A stretch of DNA of 64,000 nucleotides from Beijerinckiaceae bacterium (GTDB taxonomy: Bacteria; Pseudomonadota; Alphaproteobacteria; Rhizobiales; Beijerinckiaceae). Position 1 is the first letter of the stretch. Every line of letters starts with the position of its first letter. The stretch spans positions 1 through 64,000 of the forward strand of contig JAIETL010000081.1 in assembly GCA_019745195.1 (NCBI GenBank), given 5' to 3'. The position numbers were made by a program, and so were the translations under genes. The notes below the pieces were generated by a model. That model ran no database searches and had not been told where the DNA came from. It saw only the letters and a list, made by a program, of their open reading frames with translations. Of this stretch, positions 1 to 8,203 are shown piece after piece.

Positions 1-103
1 CGATCACTACAACCGGCTTCACCCGCACAAGGCGCTGGGATACCGTTCACCGCGAGAGTTCATCGCAGACCGTTCAACCAAGGAGGACGTGTCCGGTCTT
101 TGA
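1..103 (+). CDS. IS3-family transposase, C-terminal end (partial)
   Basis: The frame starting at base 2 encodes 33 residues ending in TGA at 101-103. It contains the pattern YNRLHPHKALGYRSPREF, the hallmark C-terminal segment of the integrase (DDE, rve) core of IS3-family OrfB transposases, which ends shortly after the catalytic Glu region. The rest of the protein lies beyond the left edge, so it is unknown whether the copy is intact. The IS end follows the stop codon within about 12 bases, as expected for this family. Confidence 0.85.
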   Translation, partial: DHYNRLHPHKALGYRSPREFIADRSTKEDVSGL

Positions 104-115
104 GGGGCAACAACA
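1..115 (+). mobile_element. Right end of an IS3-family insertion sequence (partial)
   Basis: The end of an IS3-type transposase is followed by a probable terminal inverted repeat. Read on the minus strand from 115 leftward, the end starts with TG and continues through a CCCC block to CCGGACA. That arrangement resembles the ends of many IS3-family elements. The left part of the element lies outside the window, so the repeat cannot be paired. The exact outer boundary (about 115) is inferred from this resemblance and from the point where the neighbouring reading frame loses sense. Confidence 0.6.
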
Positions 116-469
116 CGTCATGAACGAAGACACGTGCAGCCCATCCGAAAGTGAGAGCATAAGCTCAGGCAGACGCCCGAACGTCGCCAAATCGATGACC
201 TGCAATCCCAGAAGTCGGTCGAAGCTCGGTGCCCACAGTTCTTCGTCGCTGAAACTGCCGCACAAAACGGAACGCTCTTCCTCAATCCTCCAACTCCACT
301 CGATCATTAGGCCGATCTCGCCATCCGGGTTTCCGGGGCCGCCATTGCGGCGCGTCGTAGGCGTCAATCGTCCGAGTTCGATGAAGAGGGCTGATCCGTA
401 GCCACACCAGACATGCGAAACGGGCATACCGCGCGCTGCGGCGGCAAAGTGGGCGATTGCGTCAGTCAT
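74..469 (-). CDS. Hypothetical protein, probably truncated by the IS insertion
   Basis: This 131-residue frame has no function I recognise. It is a soluble, Trp- and acid-rich protein with no signal peptide or membrane segment. The first ~117 residues, up to SSFMT, read like a compact globular protein. The last residues (CCCPSKTGHVLLG) are encoded by the inferred IS end and antisense to the transposase tail, so the natural C-terminus is probably lost. The next genes leftward-transcribed behind it (531-926 and 927-1160) are also unknown. Its small size and its place beside other small unknown genes would fit an immunity-type or orphan protein, but that is speculation. Confidence 0.5.
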   Translation of the reverse strand: MTDAIAHFAAAARGMPVSHVWCGYGSALFIELGRLTPTTRRNGGPGNPDGEIGLMIEWSWRIEEERSVLCGSFSDEELWAPSFDRLLGLQVIDLATFGRLPELMLSLSDGLHVSSFMTCCCPSKTGHVLLG

Positions 470-530
470 GCGTCTATGGTGGCCGATCTCGAAAGGTCTG
501 CAATCGGCCCTTTGCGGACCCGAAAGAGCA

Positions 531-926
531 TCAGGGCAACTTCAAGGCCGCTCGTTCAACAGCGATGTCCAACGTGGTGCAGTTGCTGATTTCGACGCCG
601 TCTTCATAGATCAAGTATCCGTGGACGGCACCTTCAGGCACGTCAATTGAGGTAGTAAGCCCGCCGCCGATTTCGGCTGACGTTGGCTTGAGGTCACCCA
701 AACTGGATAGTTCGCGTTCCGCGATGGGCAGCAACGCCATTTGTCCAGCCGCTGACGCCTGTTCAAAGGTCGCAAACTTTCCGATCGTGTTCAGCGGAAC
801 TGGTGCCTTCCAAGCTGGGAAGATCGCTAATACGACTGTGTAATTCATTCGTGGATCGTCGCATTCGACCCTTAACGTCGAGTTCCGCTTCCGACCCACA
901 ACGGAAACTTGAATCGGCTCACCCAA
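531..926 (-). CDS. Hypothetical protein
   Basis: This frame of 131 residues starts with TTG directly after the TGA of the upstream gene (927-929). A shorter form starting at the internal Met of MNYTVV (about residue 27) is equally possible. No domain is recognised. The protein is soluble with no signal peptide; the C-terminal half contains a short beta-rich stretch (GAVHGYLIYEDGVEI) and a final helix (DIAVERAALKLP). The tight spacing suggests cotranscription with 927-1160. The start codon and even the coding status are uncertain. Confidence 0.4.
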   Translation of the reverse strand: MGEPIQVSVVGRKRNSTLRVECDDPRMNYTVVLAIFPAWKAPVPLNTIGKFATFEQASAAGQMALLPIAERELSSLGDLKPTSAEIGGGLTTSIDVPEGAVHGYLIYEDGVEISNCTTLDIAVERAALKLP

Positions 927-1160
927 TCAAACCTCCCCCGCCCCCTTCGCCGTCAGCATCACCGTGCCGTTCGGGCCGTCCTCGAACCAGCCCAGCGTCA
1001 CGCCGTGGCGGAAGCCCTCGTTGACGTCGGTGGTCTGCCAGCCGTTCATCGCGGCGATGGAGAGCAGGTTTCCGGCCGCGAGCTGTTCGCCCGGCTCGGT
1101 GTCGAAATGCCGGAAGATATCGAGCACGAGGCGGGCCTTTTCCTGGTCGGTGGATGACAT
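927..1160 (-). CDS. Small hypothetical protein (77 aa)
   Basis: This is a short ATG-initiated frame of 77 residues. It is helical in its first half, with a Trp-containing second half ending in a basic/Gly tail (LTAKGAGEV). Its look is that of a small winged-helix-like or orphan protein, with an N-terminal EKARLVLDIFRHF helix and a MNGWQTTDVNEGFRHGV segment, but I do not recognise a family. The stop codon abuts the TTG start of the next gene, so the two may form a transcription unit. The upstream 80 bases hold no clear promoter. Confidence 0.5.
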   Translation of the reverse strand: MSSTDQEKARLVLDIFRHFDTEPGEQLAAGNLLSIAAMNGWQTTDVNEGFRHGVTLGWFEDGPNGTVMLTAKGAGEV

Positions 1161-1246
1161 GGGTGGGCTCCTCGTGGCTTCGTCTTGCCCATAACGCCAT
1201 TGCCGAGTGGTGGAGGCAAGGCTCGACGTTTCAAGTCTCCCTCCTC

Positions 1247-1354
1247 GTCATCCCGGACAAGCCGCGTAGCGGCGCAGCTCCGGGATCCATCGTAGGGCGC
1301 TGTCAGCGCTCGATGATGGATCCCGGAGCTCCGCTTCGCTGCGTCCGGGATGAC
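1247..1354. repeat. Paired palindromic intergenic element, copy 1 (GTCATCCCGG family)
   Basis: The outer arms GTCATCCCGGA and TCCGGGATGAC are exact reverse complements about 85 bases apart. Inner arms GCTCCGGGATCCATC and GATGGATCCCGGAGC form a second stem. The same architecture recurs at 30565-30676 and 53501-53601. The unit fills the space between an unknown gene and the end of the flagellar TPR gene. It could act as a bidirectional hairpin. Confidence 0.85.
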
Positions 1355-1384
1355 GGGAGGTTGGTCAGACGGATTCGTGAGCTA

Positions 1385-4300
1385 TCAGCCCCGCCCGGGC
1401 GCAGCCGGCGCAGGCGTCGCCGCGCCCTGCGGGGCCGGCGCTGCGGGCGGCGTCTCGCCCGCAGGCTGGTCCGGCTTCCGCTTCTGGCGCACGGCGGTGG
1501 AATAGTCCGGGTAGCGCTCGCGATAGGCGCGAATGAAGTCCGACAATGTGTCGGCCCCGACCGCATTGCGGGCCATCTCGCGGATGTCGGAGGCGCGGGC
1601 GCGGCTTGCGCCCGTCACGAAGGCGAAGGTGCGCGCATCGGCGCTGTCGACCATCTTCCCGGCGAATTTGCTGCGCAGCCGGTCGAGCGCGAGCGCCTCG
1701 CCCGCCATCACATAGGAGATCGCCGCGCGCATCACGTCGGCGCGCTGGGCGTCGGTGAGCGCCGCCTCGCCGCGCCAGCTTTCGGCCAGCATGCGCTCAT
1801 GCGATTCGCCGGCCTCGCGCCAGCGCCGCCCGGTCCAGTAGATGTCGGCGCGCAGCCGGTCGACCTCCGCGCCGCGCTCGGATTCCAGAAGCTCCAGCGC
1901 CTGGTCGGTGCGCGAGAGGTCCGACAGCGCCTTGGTCTCCAGCAGCAGGCGGGCGCGCTTGACGTCGGCAGGCAGCTCGATCAGCCGCGTGCTGTGGATG
2001 GCGTCCAGCGCCTCGGCCGGCTTGCCGTTCATCAGCGCGATCATCGCGACCTTGGCTGCGACGGTTGAGCGGGCCGCCCCGGTCAGGCGCTTCTCCATCT
2101 GGTAGCGCAGGATTTCGCTCGCCTGGTCGAGCAGATCGAGCTCGACCAGGCGGTCGGCGAGCAGACGGGTGATCTCGTCGCCGCGCCGGCCGATCGGCAG
2201 AAACTCCTTGAAGTCGTAGAACAGCGCCAGCGCCTCGATGCGTGGCAGCGCCTCGCTGGCCTTGCCGCTGAACAGCTCGGCGAATTTCTGCGCCGTCTCG
2301 TCATGCATGCGCCGCGTCAGCGGGTTGTCGGGGAAGATCTCGTTGGCGCGCCGCGCGATCAGGAAGGCGTCGCGCCAGCGCTGTTTGTCGGTGTAGAGCC
2401 GGCCGAGTTCGGCCAGCGCCTCGATTTCGAGATCGCCGCCGCGCCAGGTCACCGAGACGGTTTCCAGCCGGGCGATGGCCTCGTCGGGGGTGATGTCCTG
2501 GCGCTTCTCGGTCTGCACGAGGCGCACCGCGCGCAACTGCGCCTCGGCCGCAACCGGCCTGCTGCCTGCGTCGAACAGCGGCTTGTAGCCGTTGAGCGCG
2601 GCCTGGGGCCGGCCGCTGGCGTCGTCGAGCATGGCGCGCAGGAGGGCGAGCTGGTCGGCCTCGACCAGGCCTTCGGGAAAATCGGTCAGGCGCGCGATCT
2701 CGCGCTCGGCCACGGTCATGTCCTGCTGGGCCAGCGCCGCGCGCGCCTTGGCGATGCGGAACTCGGCCTGCACCTCCTTCGGATAGCGTTCGAGGACCGT
2801 CTCGGCGCGGCGGAAGCCGACCAGCGCCTGCGCATTGCGGCCCAGCCGCTGCTCGACAAGCGCGCGCCACAGCCCGGCCTCGGCGTCTTCCCGGATCGGC
2901 GCGGCTTCCCAGGCCTTGAGCGCCTCGGCGTTACGGTGCATCCGCGTCGCGATCAGCGCCTTCAGGAACAGCGCCTCGCGATTGCCGCGCATGCCGGGAT
3001 CGTCGGCGAGCGCCACGGCGAGCGGCCCGGCGGCCTCCGACATCAGGCCGTTGGCGGCATAAAGGCGCGCCAGCGCGAGCCTGACCTCGGATTTGCGCGT
3101 GCGCGAGGCGTCGGCGACATCGCGCAGCAGGGCGCGCGAGGCGTCGCGGACCGAGCCCGTCTGCAGTTTTCGCCAGAGTTCGGCGTCGAGCAGAGGCGGC
3201 AAGGCGGCGGGCGCGTTGCTTTCATCGGCCGGCGCTTCCATGGCCGCGTCGAGCGTCACGGTCAGGCCGCCGGCGCGGCCGATCAGCGCCTGGTCCGTGC
3301 CCGCGCGCACCACGACATCGTCGGCGCGTGGGCTGACGGCCAGGCCGTGCGCGGTCGGCAGCAGCGCGAATTCGACGAACTGGTAGGGCTTGGGCAGAAG
3401 CCGCGTCGGCCCCGTCGCGGTCGCGACAGCGACCGGCAATCCGCCCGGCCCGGCCTCCAGCCAGTGGACGCCGGTCATGCCGGACAGGGGGGCGGCGACG
3501 ATGGTCTGGCCGCGCTCGTCGACGCCCCGGCGTGGCGCGATCGCCTCCGCGGCGCGGGCGCGGTCCTCGCCGAAGGCCAGCGACCAAATATTGCCGTCGT
3601 CGGCGAGGCGCGTCAGCGGCTGGCCGGCAAGGCGCAGGCGCACCAGCGTGACCTTGCCCTCGCGCGAGACGGTGGCGTCCTCGACGATCTCCGGCAGCAC
3701 GCCCTTGAACTCGGCGGGATCGATCGTGTCGCGGGTGTCGAAGACCAGCGTCGCCGTGCCGGCGTCGATGAAGGCGGCGGCCCCCGTCGGCCGGGGGAAG
3801 CGGAAATCGATGCGCGCGCCGTCGCCATGCTTGACGACCTGAATCCTGACCGGCTGCGGCGCCGGATCGGGCGGTGGCGCGGCCTTTGCGACAGTCGGCG
3901 CGGTGGCGGGCTGGGCAGCCGGCCTGTCGGCGGCAGGCGCGGCGGCGGCAGCACCGGGCGCTGCCGGGGCTGTCGTTTGCGCCTGCGGCGCGGGGCCCGG
4001 TAGCGAAGGGGGCGGCGGTTTGCCGGGGCGGACGAGATCGACGACGAGGCCGTCCTCGTCACGGAACGAGCGCATCCGCCAGTCCTGCGGCAGCGTCAGG
4101 TCGATCTGGGTCGCCGCGTCGGTGGTGGCGTGGGTCGCAAGCGCGACGCCATTGGGCAGGGCCGAGCGGATGGGGCCGGGCTCGACGGTCATCGCCTTGT
4201 CGAAGGTCAGCCGGAGCGTGCCGTCGACGAGTTCCGGCGTCACGGCCGTGTCGGGCGGCGTCTGGAAGATCAGCCGGTCGAGCGTCGGCAGCGTCGCCCC

Positions 4301-4867
4301 GCGCACCGCAAGCACCGGGCGCGGCGGAGGCGGCTGTCGCGCGACGTCGCGGGCGCGCGCCTCCGCCAGCCGCAGCCGCTCGGCGAGGCTGGCGATGACC
4401 TCCTGGGGCGGGCCGGGCATGAGGCCGGTCCAGGTCTCCGGCAGGAGATCGATGAAGACCTTGTCGCCGGCCTCGATCAGATTGGCCTTGTAGGGCCGCG
4501 CCAGGGCGAAGCGCAGGCCCTTGCCGTCGGGGTCGTTGCGGGCGACGGAGATATAGGCCGGCAGGTCGCGCGCGACCTTGGCGACATCGACCTTGACCGT
4601 GTCGCCGAAGGCGACGACGAGCACGCCATTGGCGACGCGGATCCGGGTCGGGGTGGCCGTGTCGAACGAAAAGGCGAGGCGGCCGAAGCCGGCCGGCATG
4701 TCCTCGGCCCGCAAGGTCGCATTGGCGGCCAGTGCAGGCTGGGCCAACCCTGCGGCGACGCCGAGCGCGGCGAGACCGATACCGACGGACAGGGACAGCG
4801 GGATACGCAAATCCGGCACTCTCACGCAACGCCACACCAGCGGGACGGCGCGGCGACAGCGCGGCAT
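1385..4867 (-). CDS. Large TPR protein of the flagellar locus, unknown function
   Basis: This is a protein of up to 1160 residues. A hydrophobic export signal lies at about 22-48 and ends in AQPALAA. Three AMIN-like beta domains follow (about 50-150, 195-290 and 345-440), separated by a Pro/Ala-rich linker. A long alpha-helical TPR-like superhelix covers about 560-1100, and the tail is Pro/Ala rich. It is probably periplasmic and anchored or cell-wall associated. It is the last gene of the operon fliL-fliM-DUF6468-motE. AMIN-like and TPR modules suggest a scaffold around the motor or peptidoglycan, but this is inference. GTG codons at 4825 or 4819 are alternative starts that would put the signal nearer the N-terminus. 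Confidence 0.7.
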   Translation of the reverse strand: MPRCRRAVPLVWRCVRVPDLRIPLSLSVGIGLAALGVAAGLAQPALAANATLRAEDMPAGFGRLAFSFDTATPTRIRVANGVLVVAFGDTVKVDVAKVARDLPAYISVARNDPDGKGLRFALARPYKANLIEAGDKVFIDLLPETWTGLMPGPPQEVIASLAERLRLAEARARDVARQPPPPRPVLAVRGATLPTLDRLIFQTPPDTAVTPELVDGTLRLTFDKAMTVEPGPIRSALPNGVALATHATTDAATQIDLTLPQDWRMRSFRDEDGLVVDLVRPGKPPPPSLPGPAPQAQTTAPAAPGAAAAAPAADRPAAQPATAPTVAKAAPPPDPAPQPVRIQVVKHGDGARIDFRFPRPTGAAAFIDAGTATLVFDTRDTIDPAEFKGVLPEIVEDATVSREGKVTLVRLRLAGQPLTRLADDGNIWSLAFGEDRARAAEAIAPRRGVDERGQTIVAAPLSGMTGVHWLEAGPGGLPVAVATATGPTRLLPKPYQFVEFALLPTAHGLAVSPRADDVVVRAGTDQALIGRAGGLTVTLDAAMEAPADESNAPAALPPLLDAELWRKLQTGSVRDASRALLRDVADASRTRKSEVRLALARLYAANGLMSEAAGPLAVALADDPGMRGNREALFLKALIATRMHRNAEALKAWEAAPIREDAEAGLWRALVEQRLGRNAQALVGFRRAETVLERYPKEVQAEFRIAKARAALAQQDMTVAEREIARLTDFPEGLVEADQLALLRAMLDDASGRPQAALNGYKPLFDAGSRPVAAEAQLRAVRLVQTEKRQDITPDEAIARLETVSVTWRGGDLEIEALAELGRLYTDKQRWRDAFLIARRANEIFPDNPLTRRMHDETAQKFAELFSGKASEALPRIEALALFYDFKEFLPIGRRGDEITRLLADRLVELDLLDQASEILRYQMEKRLTGAARSTVAAKVAMIALMNGKPAEALDAIHSTRLIELPADVKRARLLLETKALSDLSRTDQALELLESERGAEVDRLRADIYWTGRRWREAGESHERMLAESWRGEAALTDAQRADVMRAAISYVMAGEALALDRLRSKFAGKMVDSADARTFAFVTGASRARASDIREMARNAVGADTLSDFIRAYRERYPDYSTAVRQKRKPDQPAGETPPAAPAPQGAATPAPAAPGRG

Positions 4868-4926
4868 CCCGACAGGGTGGCACGCTAGCGCGTCAAGGAT
4901 AATGCCGGGTTAAGGGCCGGGGCCGC

Positions 4927-5751
4927 TCACCGTCGTGGCGGCGGGGCGATCGCCGGCAGTTCGCCGCCGGGCAGTTGTGCGTTGTCGATCGGCCGGTCGG
5001 GGCCGACGCCGCGGCCGCTCGAGGCCAGCGCGACCGTCAGCTTCTCGGCCCGGTCGGGGGCCATCGCGGCCAGAACCTCGGACATCTTGCGCGGGTTCAT
5101 CTGCTGGACGACGGGCACGAGCACGTCATGGCCGAGCCTGTCGAAGACGCGGGCGGCGTCCTTGGGCTTCATCGCCTCATACATGATGACGAGGTTCTTG
5201 ATGGCCTTGGCTTCCTCGGCAGCGGCGGCGGCTTTGGGGCCATCGCTCTTGCCCTCCTGCTGCTTGAGATCGCCAACGCGGCCGTCGAGCTTCTTCTCGG
5301 CGGTGTCGAGCAGGCGCTCGCGCATCTCGAGCTCGCGCATCCGGGCCTCGATCTCCTCGCGCCGCTCGCCGAGCCGTTCGAGCAGCGCGCGTTCGGCCGG
5401 CGAGACCGTGGAGGCCGAACCGTTCAGGATAGCGGCCTTGTTGTTGGGATTGGCTGCCCGGGCGGCTTCGGCCTGGGCGGCTTTCGCGGCCTCCTCCGCT
5501 TGTTTCGGGTCGGGCTTGTCGACCGAGCCGGTCGTCTCCGGGTCGAACAGGATGCCGCCGGGTCCGTTGGCGCGAGCGACGGTCCTGGCCGATCCCCCAT
5601 TGTCGCGCTTGCTCTCGGCGGAGGCGAAGGCCAGCCCGCTCGCGGGCACTTTTCCGGGATAGGGCTCCGCCGTCCAGGCCAGCAGCTTCAGCGCCAGGAG
5701 ACCCATGGCGCCGAGGATGACCGCTGGAATGAGGCGGGGCCGTTCGATCAC
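4927..5751 (-). CDS. motE: MotE-family flagellar motor protein
   Basis: This encodes 274 residues starting at GTG 5751, which overlaps the TGA of the upstream gene (GTGA). One N-terminal membrane anchor lies at about 8-26 (LIPAVILGAMGLLALKLL). A periplasmic linker is followed by a coiled coil (about 120-190, rich in RREEIEARMRELEMRE). The C-terminal MgtE-N-like module (about 200-255) contains YEAMKPKDAARVFDRL and MNPRKMSEVLAAM. In alphaproteobacteria MotE proteins chaperone MotC or otherwise support the stator. Position between DUF6468 and the TPR gene fits. The ORF extends upstream in frame, but that extension has no plausible start signal. Confidence 0.82.
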   Translation of the reverse strand: MIERPRLIPAVILGAMGLLALKLLAWTAEPYPGKVPASGLAFASAESKRDNGGSARTVARANGPGGILFDPETTGSVDKPDPKQAEEAAKAAQAEAARAANPNNKAAILNGSASTVSPAERALLERLGERREEIEARMRELEMRERLLDTAEKKLDGRVGDLKQQEGKSDGPKAAAAAEEAKAIKNLVIMYEAMKPKDAARVFDRLGHDVLVPVVQQMNPRKMSEVLAAMAPDRAEKLTVALASSGRGVGPDRPIDNAQLPGGELPAIAPPPRR

Positions 5752-6206
5752 GCTGCCTGACCCTCGAGGCGGCGGGCGGCCCGGGCCCGGATCGCGGCGG
5801 CCGATTCGGCCGCGCTCGCCATGCGCGAGATCGGAGCGGGAGTGGGTTCTGGCGCTGCCGCCTCGGGCTGGCGCGGCGCGACGAGCGCGGCGGCGCTGAC
5901 GATCTGGGTGATGCGGTCCATCACGCTCTGGCCGGCCTCGACCTGGGCCGCGAGATCGGCGGCGTAGCGCTCGGCGGTCAGCAGGCGCGCGGCGAGCGTC
6001 CGGTCGCAATCGCCCAATGTCAGCTTCAGGCCGGCGATGGCGCGCTCGGCGGTGTCGGTCGCCGAGATCAGCGCGCCGATGGTCTGGCGCATGCCGGCCT
6101 CGTCGGCCTTCATGCGCTCGATGCGCTTGGCCAGCACGTAGCAGGTGATGATCGTCGCCACGAGCAGGCAGGCGACGAGCGCATCGGCAATGAGGGTGAT
6201 CGTCAT
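5748..6206 (-). CDS. DUF6468 domain protein of the flagellar operon
   Basis: This 152-residue protein has one N-terminal membrane helix (about 7-27, ADALVACLLVATIITCYVLA) and a cytoplasmic coiled-coil region (about 28-110). A Pro/Ala-rich tail ends in a basic segment. The match to DUF6468, a family found beside fliM in Rhizobiales flagellar clusters, is by recognition of the arrangement and the N-terminal sequence. Function is unknown; an accessory role at the motor is likely. It lies 19 bases after fliM and overlaps motE by 4 bases, so it is cotranscribed and translationally coupled. Confidence 0.75.
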   Translation of the reverse strand: MTITLIADALVACLLVATIITCYVLAKRIERMKADEAGMRQTIGALISATDTAERAIAGLKLTLGDCDRTLAARLLTAERYAADLAAQVEAGQSVMDRITQIVSAAALVAPRQPEAAAPEPTPAPISRMASAAESAAAIRARAARRLEGQAA

Positions 6207-6225
6207 GGCGGCGTGAACCCGAACG

Positions 6226-7356
6226 CTAAAGTGGTGAACCGAGATGGCTGGTGGCGCTGTCGAAGGCGGCGATGGTGGTCTTGGAGCGGCGCAGGGGGCT
6301 GACGACCTGAACAGCGATCTTGTCGTCGACGCGCCCGATCCGGCCTTCGCTGATGACGAAATCGCCGCAGCGCAGGGCGACGACCGAGTCCGGGCGCGCG
6401 TCGAACATCAGCGTGTCGCCGATCTCCAGCTTCATCATGCGCTTCAGCGGCATCTGCGTTTCGTGCAGAACGCAGGTGACATCGACATCGGTCTGCCAGA
6501 CTTCGGTGGCGAGGTGGTTTTCCCAGATCGGATCGCGCCCGAGCTTCTCACCCATGAAGCTTTCGAGCAGGAGCTCGCGGATGGGCTCGATCGTGGCATA
6601 GGGCAGCAGCAGATGCAGCGAGCCGCCGCGCCCTTCCATGTCGAAGCGCAGCTCGACGCGGATCGCGGCGTTGGCGGGCCGCGAGATCGAGACGAAACGC
6701 GGGTTCGATTCGATGCGATCGACCGCGAAGGTGACCGGCGAAAGCGGACGGAACGCGGCCTCGGCGTCGCTCAGCACCAGCGCGATGACGCGCTTGATCA
6801 GGCTGATCTCGATCGAGGTGAAGGGCCTGCCGTCGATGCGGGGGGCGGGCTGGCCGCGCTTGCCGCCGAACATCGTGTCCAGCACCGAATAGATCAGCGA
6901 GGATTCGATCGTGATCAGGCCGAAATTGTCCCATTCCTCGGCTTTGAAGACCGAGAGCATGGCGGGCAGCGAGATCGAGTTGATATAGTCGCCGAAACGC
7001 ACCGAGCGGATGCTTTCCAGCGTGACCTCGACATTGTCGGTGAAGAAGTTGCGCAGGCTGGTCGAGAGCAGGCGCACCATGCGCTCGAAGATGATCTCGA
7101 GCATCGGCAGCCGCTCATAGGCGACCGAGCCCGAATCGACGATGGCCTGGATGCCGTTGCGGGCGTCTTTCTCCTCGGTGGAGAAGCCCAGCATCGTGTC
7201 GATTTCGTCCTGCGACATCAGGCGGTCGGTGCCGCCTTCCTGTTCGCCCTCGTCCTCGACGATGTCGGGCATGGTCGCCCATCCGGCCGCCATCCCCTCC
7301 GGAGTGAGCGGCTCGTCCTTGGGCTTGCCTGGAGCGTCGCGATCGTCGGTGCTCAT
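6226..7356 (-). CDS. fliM: Flagellar motor switch protein FliM
   Basis: The 376-residue FliM forms the C-ring middle layer and binds phospho-CheY to change rotation. The N-terminal CheY-binding peptide LMSQDEIDTMLG is at residues 46-57, after an acidic extension that is longer than in enterobacteria. The CheC-like middle domain covers about 90-280 (RSVRFGDYINSISLPAMLSV and MFGGKRGQ). The C-terminal SpoA domain covers about 290-365. The gene follows fliL by 43 bases and precedes DUF6468. Confidence 0.95.
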   Translation of the reverse strand: MSTDDRDAPGKPKDEPLTPEGMAAGWATMPDIVEDEGEQEGGTDRLMSQDEIDTMLGFSTEEKDARNGIQAIVDSGSVAYERLPMLEIIFERMVRLLSTSLRNFFTDNVEVTLESIRSVRFGDYINSISLPAMLSVFKAEEWDNFGLITIESSLIYSVLDTMFGGKRGQPAPRIDGRPFTSIEISLIKRVIALVLSDAEAAFRPLSPVTFAVDRIESNPRFVSISRPANAAIRVELRFDMEGRGGSLHLLLPYATIEPIRELLLESFMGEKLGRDPIWENHLATEVWQTDVDVTCVLHETQMPLKRMMKLEIGDTLMFDARPDSVVALRCGDFVISEGRIGRVDDKIAVQVVSPLRRSKTTIAAFDSATSHLGSPL

Positions 7357-7399
7357 CGTGTCATCGTCATCCTGGCTGGTCTGAAGGCGGCGCAGAGGC

Positions 7400-7912
7400 T
7401 CACTGGACCAGCAATTCCTTGAACAGCACGGCGTCGATCTTGGCCGGGTAGAGCGTGACGTTGACGCGGCGCAGGAGTTCCTCCTTCAGCCGGTACATGC
7501 CGGCCGAGCCCTCCAGATCGGCGGGCCTGAGTTCGCGCATGAAGACCTGGAAGGCGTCCTCGACGCGCGGCAGCAGCGGCTTGATCTCCTCGGAGACCTT
7601 GGGGTCGGAGATTTCGAGCACGACCTTGATCTTGATGATGGGCTGGCGGCTGGATTCGCCGCCGTTCGAGATGCCCATCACCATGTCCTTCATCTCGACG
7701 AAGGTGGCCGGCTTCTTCGCGGCCTTGGCCATCTCCGCCGCCGCCATCTGCTCGGCCGAGGGCTTGTTCAGAAAGAAGAACCAGCCGCCGCCGCCGAGCG
7801 CGGCGAGCAAGACCACCCCGCCGACGATCATGATCAGCTTCTTCTTGCCGCCGGCCGGGGCCGCCTCGCCGGCGGCGCCCTCTTCCTCGGTTTTTTTCGG
7901 CTTCTTCGACAT
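7400..7912 (-). CDS. fliL: Flagellar basal body-associated protein FliL
   Basis: FliL is a single-pass inner-membrane protein that surrounds the stator and influences motor torque. From the ATG at 7912 it has 170 residues: a Lys/Ala-rich cytoplasmic N-terminus, one membrane helix at about 26-48 (LIMIVGGVVLLAALGGGGWFFFL), and the periplasmic FliL domain. Conserved segments include VVLEISDPKVSEEIKPLLPR. An upstream in-frame Met at 7963 would add 17 residues; I prefer 7912 because the shorter form starts with the usual basic tail. It is the first gene of the leftward flagellar operon. Confidence 0.92.
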   Translation of the reverse strand: MSKKPKKTEEEGAAGEAAPAGGKKKLIMIVGGVVLLAALGGGGWFFFLNKPSAEQMAAAEMAKAAKKPATFVEMKDMVMGISNGGESSRQPIIKIKVVLEISDPKVSEEIKPLLPRVEDAFQVFMRELRPADLEGSAGMYRLKEELLRRVNVTLYPAKIDAVLFKELLVQ

Positions 7913-8068
7913 CGACTGACCGCCCGGGACCGGGGCTCGCGGCAGATCCGCATCGCCCCCCATCCCGCACCCTGATCAATCACGGTTAACGCACTGTTAA
8001 GGGCGGCAATTTCTGCCGGGTCGATTTTGCCGTTGGACCGGGTTCTGCCGGGCGAGGCGGAGGGCCCA

Positions 8069-8106
8069 ATCTTATACATAATGTAATGAAATCAATAGTT
8101 TGAATG
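8069..8106. promoter_or_regulatory. AT-rich core of the divergent fliL / flgF promoter region
   Basis: The 290-base space between two divergent flagellar operons contains one distinctly AT-rich patch (cttatacataatgtaatg and following) in otherwise GC-rich DNA. It offers -10-like hexamers on both strands, such as TATACA rightward and TATGTA leftward. No match to a sigma-54 -24/-12 element was found. Assignment as promoter core is by composition and position only. Confidence 0.35.
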
Positions 8107-8203
8107 ACTTTAACCACGCTGGCATGCGGCTTGCGGACCAGACGATGCGGCTGCTGCGCTGGGGAACGTCGTGGCGGTCGCGGGAAATTCGGGAGATCAT
8201 GCC

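Noticed and set aside
1247-1354. CRISPR-like repeats
   Set aside because: The repeats are isolated inverted pairs, not direct repeats with spacers; no cas genes.
2303-4003. 566-residue open frame on the plus strand inside the TPR gene
   Set aside because: It is antisense to a clear coding region with domain structure; its sequence is low-complexity and basic, a result of high GC. No start signal.
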